DNA from: Croceimicrobium sp963977415
GTDB lineage: Bacteria; Bacteroidota; Bacteroidia; Flavobacteriales; Schleiferiaceae
Direction: 5' to 3'
DNA length: 64,000 nucleotides
NCBI GenBank assembly: GCA_963977415.1
Contig: CAXBOS010000002.1
Location: 248,001 to 312,000, forward strand
The notes under the pieces are model-generated. The model did no database searches. It had not been told where the DNA came from and was given only the letters and a program-made list of their open reading frames with translations. The number at the start of each line of letters is the position of its first letter. Position 1 is the first letter of the stretch. Made by a program: the position numbers and the translations under genes. This document shows positions 8,265 through 17,082 of the stretch, in pieces.

Positions 8265-9575
8265 TTATTCAGGAATCGAATAGCTTTTCAAAAGATTACC
8301 CTTATTATCATAGAAGCTGAAGTCTAAAACTCGGGACTTACGAAGACCACTAACCTTAGCAATGGCAAAGTTTCGCTCTTGAATTAAGCTTCCTTCAACT
8401 TGTAAATCGTTTTGCTCATTTACATTGGTATTGGCAGAACTCGTTAAAGGCGAAACAGTAAAGTCGTAAATAGTTTGACCATTACTTAGTTCTAGCTTCG
8501 AATATTCACTGTGATGGCGATCTCCCGTTAGGAAAACTACATTTTTAATATTCTCTTCCTCAATGCGCTTAATGATATAGGCTCTTTCCGCCGCGTAGTT
8601 GCTGTGATTTTCATAAACTTTTGCGGTGTTTAGAAGTTGACCACCACTTAAAACAAACTTAAAGGGTGCGCGACTCTGCTTTAAAAGATCAATCATACGG
8701 TCTATTTGAATTTTGCCGAAAATCTGACCTTCTCCTTTACTATTTACTTCGCTGCGGTAAAAGCGGTTGTCCATCATGATAAAGTCGCAGTCGCGGTAAT
8801 TAAAAGCGCTGAAAGTACTAGGCATATCGCGGTATCCGAAACTTGGATTAGGCCAAAATAATTTAAACACCTCTAAAGCTAAATCACGATGAATCCAAGA
8901 GCCACTAGCATCATTAGGACCGAAATCATGATCATCCCAAATGGCGTAGTTATTCGCCTGTGCCATCAAAGCCTGTAATTCAGGAACAGCGCGGCTGTGA
9001 GTATAGCGTTTTAAATAGCCGGTACGCGAAAAGTAATCGGCTTCTCTTAAATAGGTATTGTCGCCCAGCCAAAGCAAAGCATCAGGTTCCATTTTCTCTA
9101 TAGCTTCAAAAATGCCGTATTCGCCACCATAAGGCCGCCCTGGGCGATCATATTCGCTTTCATTAACATAAATACAACTACCTGTAGCAAAGCTAAAAGC
9201 GGGTGGTTCGGTGCGATAATCCCACAGCGGTTCGGTTTCAAATTCTAAGGGGAAATCAAAGTCTTGCTTCTTGTCATTTACATAGATGTCATATCGGTAT
9301 TTCCTTCCAGGCTCAACTTCAGTAAAACGCAGCTTTAGTGTATTCGCTACCGAAGGTGATGTACTAACGGTTTCACTGTGAAATTCCTCTATATTATCTG
9401 TGCTCAAATCATCGTACACTGCGTAAGCTGAAGCGCCGTCCGACAGCTGCACCCAAATGATTGCTTCACGCATTTCAGCATAGCCTAGTACAGGTCCATT
9501 AATCACTTTAATATCCTGTGAAACAGATATCAAGGAGCTCGTTGCTAAACTTAAAATTAAGTAATATTTATTCAT
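8265..9575 (-). CDS. PhoD-like alkaline phosphatase/phosphodiesterase, exported
   Basis: 436 residues with a signal peptide (about 1-19). An N-terminal fibronectin-like domain (about 24-115) precedes the PhoD metallophosphatase domain. Metal-ligand motifs seen: ATGSCIY near 130, WLGDNTY, IWDDHDFGPND and LTGDRHHSE. Members hydrolyse phosphodiesters or phosphomonoesters with Ca/Fe cofactors, in the periplasm or outside the cell. Most of the family is TAT-exported; no twin-arginine is visible here, so Sec export is likely. A possible terminator lies at 8127-8160. No PHO-box was recognised. Confidence 0.85.
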   Translation of the reverse strand: MNKYYLILSLATSSLISVSQDIKVINGPVLGYAEMREAIIWVQLSDGASAYAVYDDLSTDNIEEFHSETVSTSPSVANTLKLRFTEVEPGRKYRYDIYVNDKKQDFDFPLEFETEPLWDYRTEPPAFSFATGSCIYVNESEYDRPGRPYGGEYGIFEAIEKMEPDALLWLGDNTYLREADYFSRTGYLKRYTHSRAVPELQALMAQANNYAIWDDHDFGPNDASGSWIHRDLALEVFKLFWPNPSFGYRDMPSTFSAFNYRDCDFIMMDNRFYRSEVNSKGEGQIFGKIQIDRMIDLLKQSRAPFKFVLSGGQLLNTAKVYENHSNYAAERAYIIKRIEEENIKNVVFLTGDRHHSEYSKLELSNGQTIYDFTVSPLTSSANTNVNEQNDLQVEGSLIQERNFAIAKVSGLRKSRVLDFSFYDNKGNLLKSYSIPE

Positions 9576-9698
9576 CTTTCCCTATTTTAAAGTGCCGAAG
9601 TTAAGTCTTAAAAGCTGCTTTTCTTAGTCCTTAACTTAAACTTAATAGCGTTATTTGTAAGGCATTCAAGTAATGAGGATTTTAAATAGATAAAAACT

Positions 9699-10850
9699 AT
9701 GCTCCCTGAGTTGAAAAATCAATCCTGGCAAGAAAACATAAATGGCCCCTGGCTAGTGCAGGCAGACTTAGAACCCTACCTTAGTAAGTGGTCTGACTAT
9801 GAGGACTTTGAATTAGAAAAGTTTGGTGAAAGTGAAGAAAAAAGACCTCTATATGCAGTAAAGTGGGGGAAGGGGAAGATTAAAATTGTGCTTTGGTCGC
9901 AAATGCACGGCAATGAAGCAACCGCTACTTTGTCGATCATCGATATTATTGAGTTTTTCCATCACCGATTCATAGAAAATGATGAGGAACTGAAAGAGCT
10001 TAGTACTACTATTAGCATCGTTTTTATTCCCATGCTAAATCCAGATGGAGCGCAGCTTTTTACGCGCCGCAATGCGCGCTTGGTGGATATGAACCGTGAT
10101 GCCATTAAGCAACAATCATCTGAGATGCGTGCTTTCTTTGAATTGATAAACAGGCTAAATCCAGATTGGGCTTTTAATTTACACGATCAACGCACTATTT
10201 TTTCCGTAGGTAGCCATCGAAACTGCGCAACTTTAAGCTATTTGGCCCCTTCGCCCGATTTTGCACGCAGTAAGAGTAAAAGTCGAATTAAAACCATGCA
10301 GCTTATCGCCGGCATGCATCAAAAAACTGAATCCCTTTTAAGCGGGCATTTTGGAAAATATAGCGATGAATTTTATCCCCGAGCAGTGGGCGATAATTTA
10401 ATGGCCGCCAATATTCCCTGTGTTTTACTGGAGGCAGGCACCTTTCCTAATGATCCCAAACGAACGAGAGCTCGACAGCTTATTTTTCACAATCTTATCC
10501 ATGCTTTTAGCTTAATTTCAGATGGATCTTATCTTAGATATTCCATAGAAGAGTACGATGCAATACCTGAAAATGAGCAGCTTTTGCGGGATATGGTTTT
10601 TAGAGATGTTAACTATCATGGCCAAATATGCGATATCGCTTTACAAGAACAGCAGGTGGTAATTGCAGGGCAGTGGCACAGTCATTATATTCTCGACGAT
10701 TTGGGCGATTTATCCCATCTCAAAGGAATTAAGGAGTATCAAGGTGGGGAGATTGAGTTAAATGCTCCCTTAATGTTGCAGGGAAAAGTTAACCTTCAAT
10801 ACTCCAATCAAGCCCTGAAAATATTGATGACTGAAGGAAGGATAAGCTAA
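9699..10850 (+). CDS. M14-family zinc carboxypeptidase-like protein
   Basis: 383 residues without a clear signal peptide, so probably cytoplasmic. The zinc site of the M14 fold is visible: QMHGNEATAT (HxxE) near residue 69, then MLNPDG and the substrate-binding RRNAR…MNRD, and the third ligand region FNLHDQR. A possible catalytic Glu is in VLLEAGTF around 248. This is the Bacteroidota M14 form, whose natural substrate is unknown to me; peptides or amide-linked cell-wall pieces are the family range. It is divergent from the phosphodiesterase gene with 123 bases between the starts. Confidence 0.82.
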   Translation: MLPELKNQSWQENINGPWLVQADLEPYLSKWSDYEDFELEKFGESEEKRPLYAVKWGKGKIKIVLWSQMHGNEATATLSIIDIIEFFHHRFIENDEELKELSTTISIVFIPMLNPDGAQLFTRRNARLVDMNRDAIKQQSSEMRAFFELINRLNPDWAFNLHDQRTIFSVGSHRNCATLSYLAPSPDFARSKSKSRIKTMQLIAGMHQKTESLLSGHFGKYSDEFYPRAVGDNLMAANIPCVLLEAGTFPNDPKRTRARQLIFHNLIHAFSLISDGSYLRYSIEEYDAIPENEQLLRDMVFRDVNYHGQICDIALQEQQVVIAGQWHSHYILDDLGDLSHLKGIKEYQGGEIELNAPLMLQGKVNLQYSNQALKILMTEGRIS

Positions 10851-10892
10851 GTTCAGTTGGGAGTTTAAGTCAGCTTTTTTTAAAAAATAGAT

Positions 10893-11081
10893 TTAAATGA
10901 GACGACCAAAGACGTAAAAGAGGAAAATGATAACAATAATGCCTCCTAAAACATAAAAGCTTCCATTGTAATGAATTTTATGAAGCTTCAAATCTTTACG
11001 ATAGCCCCATAAAAGATAGCCTATGAAGAGGGTCATGAAAATGCCCGCGAAAATCCAATGCCCTGTCGTAATATTTTCCAT
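10893..11081 (-). CDS. Small two-helix membrane protein
   Basis: 62 residues with two predicted transmembrane helices (about 9-26 and 43-61) separated by a basic loop (YRKDLKLHKIHY). The topology suggests an inner membrane protein. No family was recognised. The start is 38 bases from the divergent pyrophosphohydrolase gene, so the two share a promoter region. Coding status is supported by the well-formed hydrophobic pattern and lack of a competing frame. Confidence 0.6.
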   Translation of the reverse strand: MENITTGHWIFAGIFMTLFIGYLLWGYRKDLKLHKIHYNGSFYVLGGIIVIIFLFYVFGRLI

Positions 11082-11119
11082 TCTAGCTTTTCTATATTCA
11101 CGGCAAATTTACACACCTT

Positions 11120-11503
11120 ATGAAGAAACAGTTAGCCGCAGTTGAGAAATTCCACGATTCTTTTGGTATAAACAATAATTACGCTCCCACCGCCGAGCTT
11201 TCTCGCGACACTATAATGCTGCGCTACAAGCTAATGCGCGAAGAAAATGAAGAGTACCTGGAAGCCGCCGAGCAAAACGATTTAATTGAAATTGCCGATG
11301 CTTTAGGCGATATGCTCTATATTTTATGTGGTACCATTTTAAGTCATGGCCTACAGCATAAAATTGAAGAGGTATTTGAAGAAATTCAGCGAAGCAATAT
11401 GAGTAAGCTAGACAAAGATGGAAATCCGATTTACCGAGAAGACGGCAAAGTGCTAAAAAGTGACCAGTATTTCAAACCCGATTTAGCTAAAATTCTGGGT
11501 TAA
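11120..11503 (+). CDS. MazG/PRA-PH-like nucleotide pyrophosphohydrolase
   Basis: 127 residues of the all-alpha NTP pyrophosphatase superfamily (phosphoribosyl-ATP pyrophosphohydrolase-like). The Mg-binding EExxE pattern is in MREENEEYLEA (about 34-44) and the second acidic motif in ADALGDMLYI (about 55-64). Members hydrolyse nucleoside or modified-nucleotide triphosphates to monophosphates and pyrophosphate. The C-terminus carries YREDGKVLKS, typical of the stand-alone Bacteroidota version. It ends one base before the convergent glycosyltransferase gene. Confidence 0.82.
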   Translation: MKKQLAAVEKFHDSFGINNNYAPTAELSRDTIMLRYKLMREENEEYLEAAEQNDLIEIADALGDMLYILCGTILSHGLQHKIEEVFEEIQRSNMSKLDKDGNPIYREDGKVLKSDQYFKPDLAKILG

Positions 11504-11504
11504 A

Positions 11505-12542
11505 TTATAAGGCGGAAATTGCATCTACCAAGCGCTGCGCCAATACCTTATGAGAAAATTTATCCTCCATTAATTGGCGGGCATTTTTCGCTACGGCAGA
11601 TAAGTTCTCAGGCTGAGACAGCAAAAGCTGAATTTTATCGGCCATCTTTTGGGCTTGAGTAGAGCAGAGAAAGATATTTTCCTCATCCTTAAAGTAGCGT
11701 CGCATACTAGGGCTATCCTTAGTAAGGATGGGTTTTGACATGGCAGCATAGTGGAAAATTTTATTGGGTACCACTGAATCTGCTTTTAAAGAATCACCAA
11801 AAATGCCCAAGCATAAATCATAAGAGTTTATCGCTTCCGCTAGATCCTCATATTTAAGCCATCCTCGGAAACGAATGGTGTTTAGCTTTAATTTTTGGGC
11901 AAGGTCTAATGCTTCTTGGTACTGATACCCGCTTCCTATTATCTCAAATTCTGCTGGAACGCCCATCTGCGAAAGCAAAGCGGCACATTCAATAATTTTT
12001 AGGGTTCCTTGTAAAGGAACGAAACTGCCGTAAAAACCAATTTTGAATGGAGTAGTGGGCACTCTACTTTTTTGATCCGCCCCACGGAATGCTTCTGTGT
12101 TAACCCCAACCGGTAAAACTAGGGTTGGAATGCGCTTCGGGAGTAAAAATGTTCTTTTAAAGTAGGAGAGATGCTCTTCCGTATCGGCGATTAGGAGATC
12201 GCAATTGCGAAAATCACGGTAGTCGATCAGCCATTTTTGTGGGGCTTTGTGATAGTGCCTATAGTCGATAACTTTAGTTAGGAAGCGAGAGATAAGCGGA
12301 TCGAAAACAACAGGAGCAGAGCTGTACTTTCTAATAAAAGAGAGGTCGCGGTGACGAAAAGGTGGCACATAAACCGCGGCGGCGTCTTTTGAAAGCTCTC
12401 TTAATTGCAGGCCAACGATTTTGTTTCGATCGGCAATTTTAAAAAGGATGATTTCAATAATGCCAAGACTTTCTAAGCCGGCACGTAGAACTTTTACGCG
12501 GTTGTAATCAAATCCATCTTTAGCAGCAAAAACTATTTTCAT
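11505..12542 (-). CDS. Glycosyltransferase, GT-B fold (family 4-like)
   Basis: 345 residues. The C-terminal nucleotide-sugar domain reads FKIGFYGSF…QGTLKIIE, FEIIGSGYQYQEAL, IRFRGWLKYEDL and VPNKIFHYAAMSKPIL, the usual order for GT4-type retaining enzymes. The N-terminal domain (about 1-170) is divergent. No membrane segment is seen, so it is likely a cytoplasmic, membrane-associated enzyme acting on a lipid or surface sugar. It stands alone between unrelated genes, so the acceptor cannot be named. Confidence 0.8.
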   Translation of the reverse strand: MKIVFAAKDGFDYNRVKVLRAGLESLGIIEIILFKIADRNKIVGLQLRELSKDAAAVYVPPFRHRDLSFIRKYSSAPVVFDPLISRFLTKVIDYRHYHKAPQKWLIDYRDFRNCDLLIADTEEHLSYFKRTFLLPKRIPTLVLPVGVNTEAFRGADQKSRVPTTPFKIGFYGSFVPLQGTLKIIECAALLSQMGVPAEFEIIGSGYQYQEALDLAQKLKLNTIRFRGWLKYEDLAEAINSYDLCLGIFGDSLKADSVVPNKIFHYAAMSKPILTKDSPSMRRYFKDEENIFLCSTQAQKMADKIQLLLSQPENLSAVAKNARQLMEDKFSHKVLAQRLVDAISAL

Positions 12543-12583
12543 AGAAACGATTTAATTGATGCGGCTAAAGATGGACTCGTTTT

Positions 12584-12883
12584 TTAGTGCTGATTCATTT
12601 TAGTTTTGATCTTGCGAATCTGACCTTTCAACTTTTCAATTGATTCATTTACAGACTTTTCGAAAGACTCAGTCTGACTTTCGGCATAGATATCATTCCC
12701 AGGAATATTGAGTTTGATTTCGGCTACTTTGGTGTTATTTTTATCGTCTTGAACTAATTTCAAGTACACTTCAGCACCTACAATCTGATCCCAGAACTTA
12801 AGTAAGCCTTCTGTTTTTTCGCGAGTATAGTCAACTAATTCATCGGTTGCACTAAATCCTACGGTTTGGAAATCCCATTTCAT
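12584..12883 (-). CDS. hpf: Ribosome hibernation-promoting factor, HPF/RaiA family (short)
   Basis: 99 residues, the short HPF type. The fold is shown by the start (WDFQTVGFSATDELVDYTREK), the strand VGAEVYLKL and the end ESIEKLKGQIRKIKTK. The family binds the 30S decoding centre and silences ribosomes in stationary phase. A -7 match TATATTTG (minus strand, 12922-12929) lies about 40 bases upstream of the start, with no convincing -33 box. The glycosyltransferase gene follows after 41 bases. Confidence 0.88.
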   Translation of the reverse strand: MKWDFQTVGFSATDELVDYTREKTEGLLKFWDQIVGAEVYLKLVQDDKNNTKVAEIKLNIPGNDIYAESQTESFEKSVNESIEKLKGQIRKIKTKMNQH

Positions 12884-13007
12884 ATTTCGAGAGTTTGGAA
12901 AATTTGATAAACTTTGAGTTGCAAATATAGTCGCAGCATTAAATTAACGTTAATAGAGTGACAGAAAGTTAGAAATATTAGCTTTGCACATCAAAGAACA
13001 AAAATCG

Positions 13008-14312
13008 ATGAAGAAAATACTTTTATTCGCCTCGCTTGTTTTAAGCACAGCAATGTGGGCCCAAGAAAAGCCAATTATCTCTAGTGCCGTTATTGCTATT
13101 GATCGCAATAACGATGTAAAAACCGCTAAGGAGTATATTGATGAAGCCGAAAAAATAATTACTGGAAAGCCACTTTCCGAGATTAAAAGCAAGGACTTAG
13201 CTAAGTTTTACTTTTACAAAGGTAAAATCAATTACCGCGTAAGTGCTAGCGAAGACGAAGCCATAAAGGCTCTTGATCCCAATGCACTTGACAAGTCTTT
13301 ATCAGGCTATGAAAACCTTTTAAAGCTTGAAAAAGAAACAGGTTCCGATCGTTATACTAAAGATGCGCAAGATCAGTTTCAAGTTTTAGCAAACGATATT
13401 GCCCGCAGAGGAATTGAGGCGAATGGCGACAAACGTTGGAAGGACGCCTATGATGATTTCATGAAAACTTATGAGTTAAAGCAGAATCCTGCCATTGGTT
13501 TGACGGATACGAATATGCTTTTTAATGCTGCTATTATGGCGCAGAGTGGAGAAATGTATCAAGAAGCCATTGATATCTATAAGAATCTAATTGACATGAA
13601 CTACAAAGGGGTAACCTTTAAAGCGGTTAATGTTGAAACCGGCGACACGGCAATTTTCCCATCTAAACCAGCGATGGAGCGGATGATTAAATTAGAGAAA
13701 TTTAAAGACCCTATGATAGAAGGGGATATTCGCGCTAGTGTTTACCAGTCTTTAATTTACATTTATTCAAAAACAGAAGACAAAGAAAACTATGCCGCTA
13801 CCATTGCAGAGGGACGCGCTAAATTCCCAGAAAACACAGCTTTATTAAAGGCTGAATTACAGATATTTTTTGATAACAAGGAATATGACAAAGCTTTGGC
13901 CAACTTAGATCAAGCGATTGCTCAAGACCCTGAGAATGTGGTGATGTACTATAACAAGGGGGTGATTTTACAAACAGAGTTGAAGCGTTTAGATGCAGCC
14001 ATTGAAGCTTACCAAAAAGCTTTGGAAATAGACAGCATGTATTCGGATGCACTTTATATGAGTAGTATTATTTTTATCGATAGCGCCAACGCAATTGGAA
14101 AAAAAATGAATGCTTTGCCATTAAATGCTACTTCAAAATATAAGGCTTTAGAAAAAGAACAGAAAGCTGTTTTTACAACTGCTTTACCATATTTACAGAA
14201 AGCTCGTAAGAGTAATCCAACCGATGGCCAAGTAAAAAATGCCTTAATGCAAGTTTACCGCGCTTTAAAAATGTACGATAAGGCCAAGGCTTTAGCGGAA
14301 GAACCACAATAG
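13008..14312 (+). CDS. Exported TPR-repeat protein
   Basis: 434 residues from the chosen start (MKKILLFASL…), which begins a signal peptide ending near MWAQ (19); a longer frame opens 24 bases upstream but would place charged residues before the signal. A -7 match TAGCTTTG at 12979-12986 would leave a leader of about 20 bases and supports this start. Several TPR units are visible (ENVVMYYNKGVI and AIEAYQKALEID near 310-345). Probably a periplasmic scaffold of unknown partner. A terminator follows. Confidence 0.8.
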   Translation: MKKILLFASLVLSTAMWAQEKPIISSAVIAIDRNNDVKTAKEYIDEAEKIITGKPLSEIKSKDLAKFYFYKGKINYRVSASEDEAIKALDPNALDKSLSGYENLLKLEKETGSDRYTKDAQDQFQVLANDIARRGIEANGDKRWKDAYDDFMKTYELKQNPAIGLTDTNMLFNAAIMAQSGEMYQEAIDIYKNLIDMNYKGVTFKAVNVETGDTAIFPSKPAMERMIKLEKFKDPMIEGDIRASVYQSLIYIYSKTEDKENYAATIAEGRAKFPENTALLKAELQIFFDNKEYDKALANLDQAIAQDPENVVMYYNKGVILQTELKRLDAAIEAYQKALEIDSMYSDALYMSSIIFIDSANAIGKKMNALPLNATSKYKALEKEQKAVFTTALPYLQKARKSNPTDGQVKNALMQVYRALKMYDKAKALAEEPQ

Positions 14313-14325
14313 AAAAGTAAAAGAG

Positions 14326-14358
14326 AAAAAGACGAGGGGATTTATTCCCCTTGTTTTT
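14326..14358 (+). terminator. Rho-independent terminator after the TPR gene
   Basis: AGGGGA and TCCCCT arms (14335-14350) with an A-rich 5' side and the run TTGTTTTT on the 3' side. It starts 14 bases after the stop codon. Confidence 0.75.
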
Positions 14359-14400
14359 GAAAGTGTTATTTGACATAATATTAATTATAGGGTAATAATA

Positions 14401-14775
14401 GCAAAACCCGAAATACGCAGTATTTAGCATAATATCAGATATAATGGCTGCTAAGCCTTATATCGTCCGATATTATGTTAAGGGTTTTGCGGTAGTATTA
14501 ATCGCTAGATTTCTTTGTGACGAAATTCACACAAATTAGATTGATAAAACCTGAAATACGTAGTATTTAGCTTAATATCAGATCTTTCTGCTGCCAAGCC
14601 TAATGTCGTCCGATATTATGTTAAGGGTTTTGCGGTAGTATTAATCGCTAGATTTCTTTATGACAAAATTCACACAAATTAGATTGATGAAATCTGAAAT
14701 AAGCCGTATTTAGCTTAATGTCACATCTTTCTGCTGCCAAGCCTTATATCGTCCAATATTATGTTAGGGTTTTGC
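14401..14775. repeat. Three tandem 143-bp-period repeats with cloverleaf-like palindromes
   Basis: Units begin at about 14401, 14544 and 14687 (the shared word AAATACG/AAATAAG falls at 14411, 14554 and 14697, an exact 143-bp period). Unit 1 folds fully: GCAAAACCC (14401-14409) pairs GGGTTTTGC (14482-14490); a side hairpin AAATAC/GTATTT sits at 14411-14425; CATAATATC, GATATAA and GGCT pair with AGCC, TTATATC and GATATTATG up to a GCTA loop. Units 2 and 3 keep the side hairpin and the TAATATC/GATATTA pairing less perfectly. No coding frame crosses the array. It could be a non-autonomous mobile element or a structured RNA. Confidence 0.8.
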
Positions 14776-15161
14776 GTGATTAGCTTAAGTCGTCGGTTTT
14801 AGGTTCACAAATCAATATCATACAGTTTAAGAATTAAATTCTGTCGTTTGATTTTCCTATCCATTAAGGGATTTCCGCGTATAAATCAGTGAAAAATGAA
14901 CCTTAATTCACTCTTCGGTTGATTGAAAGTCTTTTGCAGAAGTGAAATTCGGCATAGCCTTTTTAGCAAGCTTCTACGCTCAGCCTCCAGCCCTAAAAGC
15001 TTTCGGGGCTAAGCCTACCCTACTGCTTTAATTTTAACTCCCTCTCCATAATAGCTGGATAATGCAATCACATTACCCAGCTATTTCTAGTTAGTTTGCG
15101 AAATACGACTTGGTGAGTATATATCCTAGCAGTAATATTATATGTGTGGACAGATACTGAC
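14776..15161. other. Non-coding stretch with one strong hairpin
   Basis: No gene is seen. At 15050-15085 a 15-bp inverted repeat (AATAGCTGGATAATG and its near complement, one mismatch) has a 6-bp loop CAATCA and no T run. It could end transcripts of the T9SS gene at 15162 or be an RNA structure. The stretch 14970-15030 is locally C/T-rich and unassigned. Confidence 0.55.
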
Positions 15162-16433
15162 TTAGTTCTTTATGAATTTTAGTTGATGGTTTTTTAAATC
15201 CTCATCCAAAACCTTTAAAAAATATACTCCTGGAGCTAAGCTCCCTAAGTTCAGGCTACCGTGTTCTAAGCTCTGCTCCATAACTTTATTTCCGGAAATG
15301 CTATAAACTGTGGCCGAGCCTCCTTGCAAATCACTTATCCATAACTTATCTGAAACCGGATTTGGAAAGGCTTTTAATTCATTTGTAAGGGGTGTTTCTA
15401 TAAGTGAAATATTATTGGACACGATGGCTTTCAAAAGATAATTTTCCTGATACACACCAAAATAAAAAGTAGAATCATTATCAATTAAAATAGCCTCAGT
15501 ATTTCGATCAGATATATATTGGTGGTTAGAAGTTGTATCCCAGATAACATCAAAAAGCTGGCTAGGGTCTGTTTCATCAAATCGTCCAATAAATCCTGCT
15601 AAAGAAGATGTACGTGAGCCAAGCCACAACCTTCCTTGGCTATCCTCAGCAAAGTCATCAATCCGATCCATTCCAAAATCCCAGGGTTGCATATTGGTTA
15701 GCACTGTCCATTGAGTTCCATCATGATAAGCGAGGTAACTACCCCCAGAGCCCACGTAGAGGTGCCCATTAGAAGCAAAATGTAAAGCACGGGCATCGGC
15801 TACAAATTGGTTGTTGATGTAAATAGGCATGTAGGTAACAGTGCCGCTAGCAAGGTTTAGTTTTACAACTCCTGTATCCTGTGTGGCGAAATATAGGTTA
15901 CCTTGGTTATCCGCTACCGCATCGTTGTAAGTGGCACTGCCAAAGGTAGATGCAATACCTGGTATTTGATTGAGGGCAACATTGTATCCTGTAAAAACTC
16001 CATTAGTCAGTGAAAAAAGTGAGTCGTTATTTTTATTGAAATAGAGCGTATTACCATCTTGCGATTGTGAAAAGAGATTCTGTTGAAAAGGGGTTTTGCG
16101 CCAAATACCGTTTTCATAATATTGACCACCTTGGGTGTAAATGATACCATTTTTGGCCTCAGCATAGTAGGAAGCACTAATATCCCGCATAGCCGAGACA
16201 GTAGAATCATAAAACTGGTCGTGATAATTGTAAGTGCTACCATCGTATTCATAGAGGCGATAGCGGCTAGCCACTACTGAGTTGAACCAAATGTGGCCAT
16301 CCTGAGTTTTGATAGTTTGAGAAGGGGAATTGACGCCCTGCGTAATACCCGTAACCGAAGCATCAATCTTGGTGAAAACTTGAGCGGATCCAAATACTGG
16401 GAGAGCGCAAAAGAGTAAAAATAGCTTTTTCAT
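15162..16433 (-). CDS. T9SS-secreted propeller protein with type A sorting tail
   Basis: 423 residues: signal peptide (about 1-18), a propeller-like body with repeated short blades (GHIWFNS, GNLYFATQDTG, GHLYVGSGG, GRLWLGSRT) resembling two-component regulator propellers, then a Por-type sorting domain from about 352 (KAFPNPVSDKLWI…APGVYFLKV). Such proteins cross the outer membrane by T9SS and are surface-anchored or released. The ligand is unknown. The gene stands alone, flanked by repeat DNA and pseudogenes. Confidence 0.82.
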   Translation of the reverse strand: MKKLFLLFCALPVFGSAQVFTKIDASVTGITQGVNSPSQTIKTQDGHIWFNSVVASRYRLYEYDGSTYNYHDQFYDSTVSAMRDISASYYAEAKNGIIYTQGGQYYENGIWRKTPFQQNLFSQSQDGNTLYFNKNNDSLFSLTNGVFTGYNVALNQIPGIASTFGSATYNDAVADNQGNLYFATQDTGVVKLNLASGTVTYMPIYINNQFVADARALHFASNGHLYVGSGGSYLAYHDGTQWTVLTNMQPWDFGMDRIDDFAEDSQGRLWLGSRTSSLAGFIGRFDETDPSQLFDVIWDTTSNHQYISDRNTEAILIDNDSTFYFGVYQENYLLKAIVSNNISLIETPLTNELKAFPNPVSDKLWISDLQGGSATVYSISGNKVMEQSLEHGSLNLGSLAPGVYFLKVLDEDLKNHQLKFIKN

Positions 16434-17082
16434 TATTAAGTTTTTTAAAGAAGGTTGGTTCTGAACTGCGTGTTAACCAAGGTTATAGCAATGTAATAAC
16501 AATTACTTATATGGTAAATGCCTCCTATATAAATTAATTACAATTTTTTTTATCCTGATTTATCGATTTTTGTTTCTGGCTGAACTTCAACTAATACACT
16601 ATTACCATACTATGCACTACCCGACCATCATTGTTGCTAATCAATGTGAGTTTTTAACTAAGGATTCATAACTATTTATTTTTGACCTTTAATTATCTAC
16701 TTTTAAAGTAAACGATGCGTTTTTTTGAATAATAAAATACCTATTTAAGGCTAGAGCACTTAAATACGCTTTTATATACCGACTCAATCAATACTTGCTT
16801 TTCCTCTTTCTTGTTACTGGCCTAAGCGTCGCAGGTCAAGAAAGTCGTAAAGTGCTCTTCTTGGGAAACAGTTATACCAATTACAACAGTATGCCTCAGA
16901 TTATAGAAGATCTGGCGCTAAGCAACGGCGACACTTAGAAATAGTCCCTGTAAGCACCTTGTTACCAGTGAAATTTAATCTTTAAATTCTACGTATAACC
17001 ATCATATTTATCGGATATTCAACTCCTTTTTTATCCACTAAACTTATTTTTGCCCCACTTTAATTCTTGAACAATAAAGAGC
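16434..17082. other. AT-rich degraded region
   Basis: No intact gene. It contains the SGNH-like remnant at 16795-16938, and otherwise AT-rich sequence with many stops in all frames and no further repeat or terminator recognised. Confidence 0.6.
16795..16938 (+). pseudogene. 5' remnant of an exported SGNH/DUF4886-type hydrolase
   Basis: In one frame the DNA reads a signal-peptide-like stretch (LLFLFLVTGLSVAGQ), then KVLFLGNSYTNYNSMPQ and DLALSNGDT before a TAG at 16936. The block LFLGNSYT carries the SGNH nucleophile-containing motif of exported esterase-like proteins, followed by the usual N.MPQ…A.SNGDT. No ATG is available upstream and nothing related follows the stop, so only about 48 codons of a gene normally 250 or more remain. 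Confidence 0.65.

Noticed and set aside
14401..14775. CRISPR array
   Set aside because: The 143-bp period with decayed unit sequence and no short repeat/spacer alternation or cas gene does not fit.
14401..14775. Integron attC sites
   Set aside because: Folded repeats suggested attC, but the RYYYAAC/GTTRRRY core pairs are not found and there are no cassettes or integrase.
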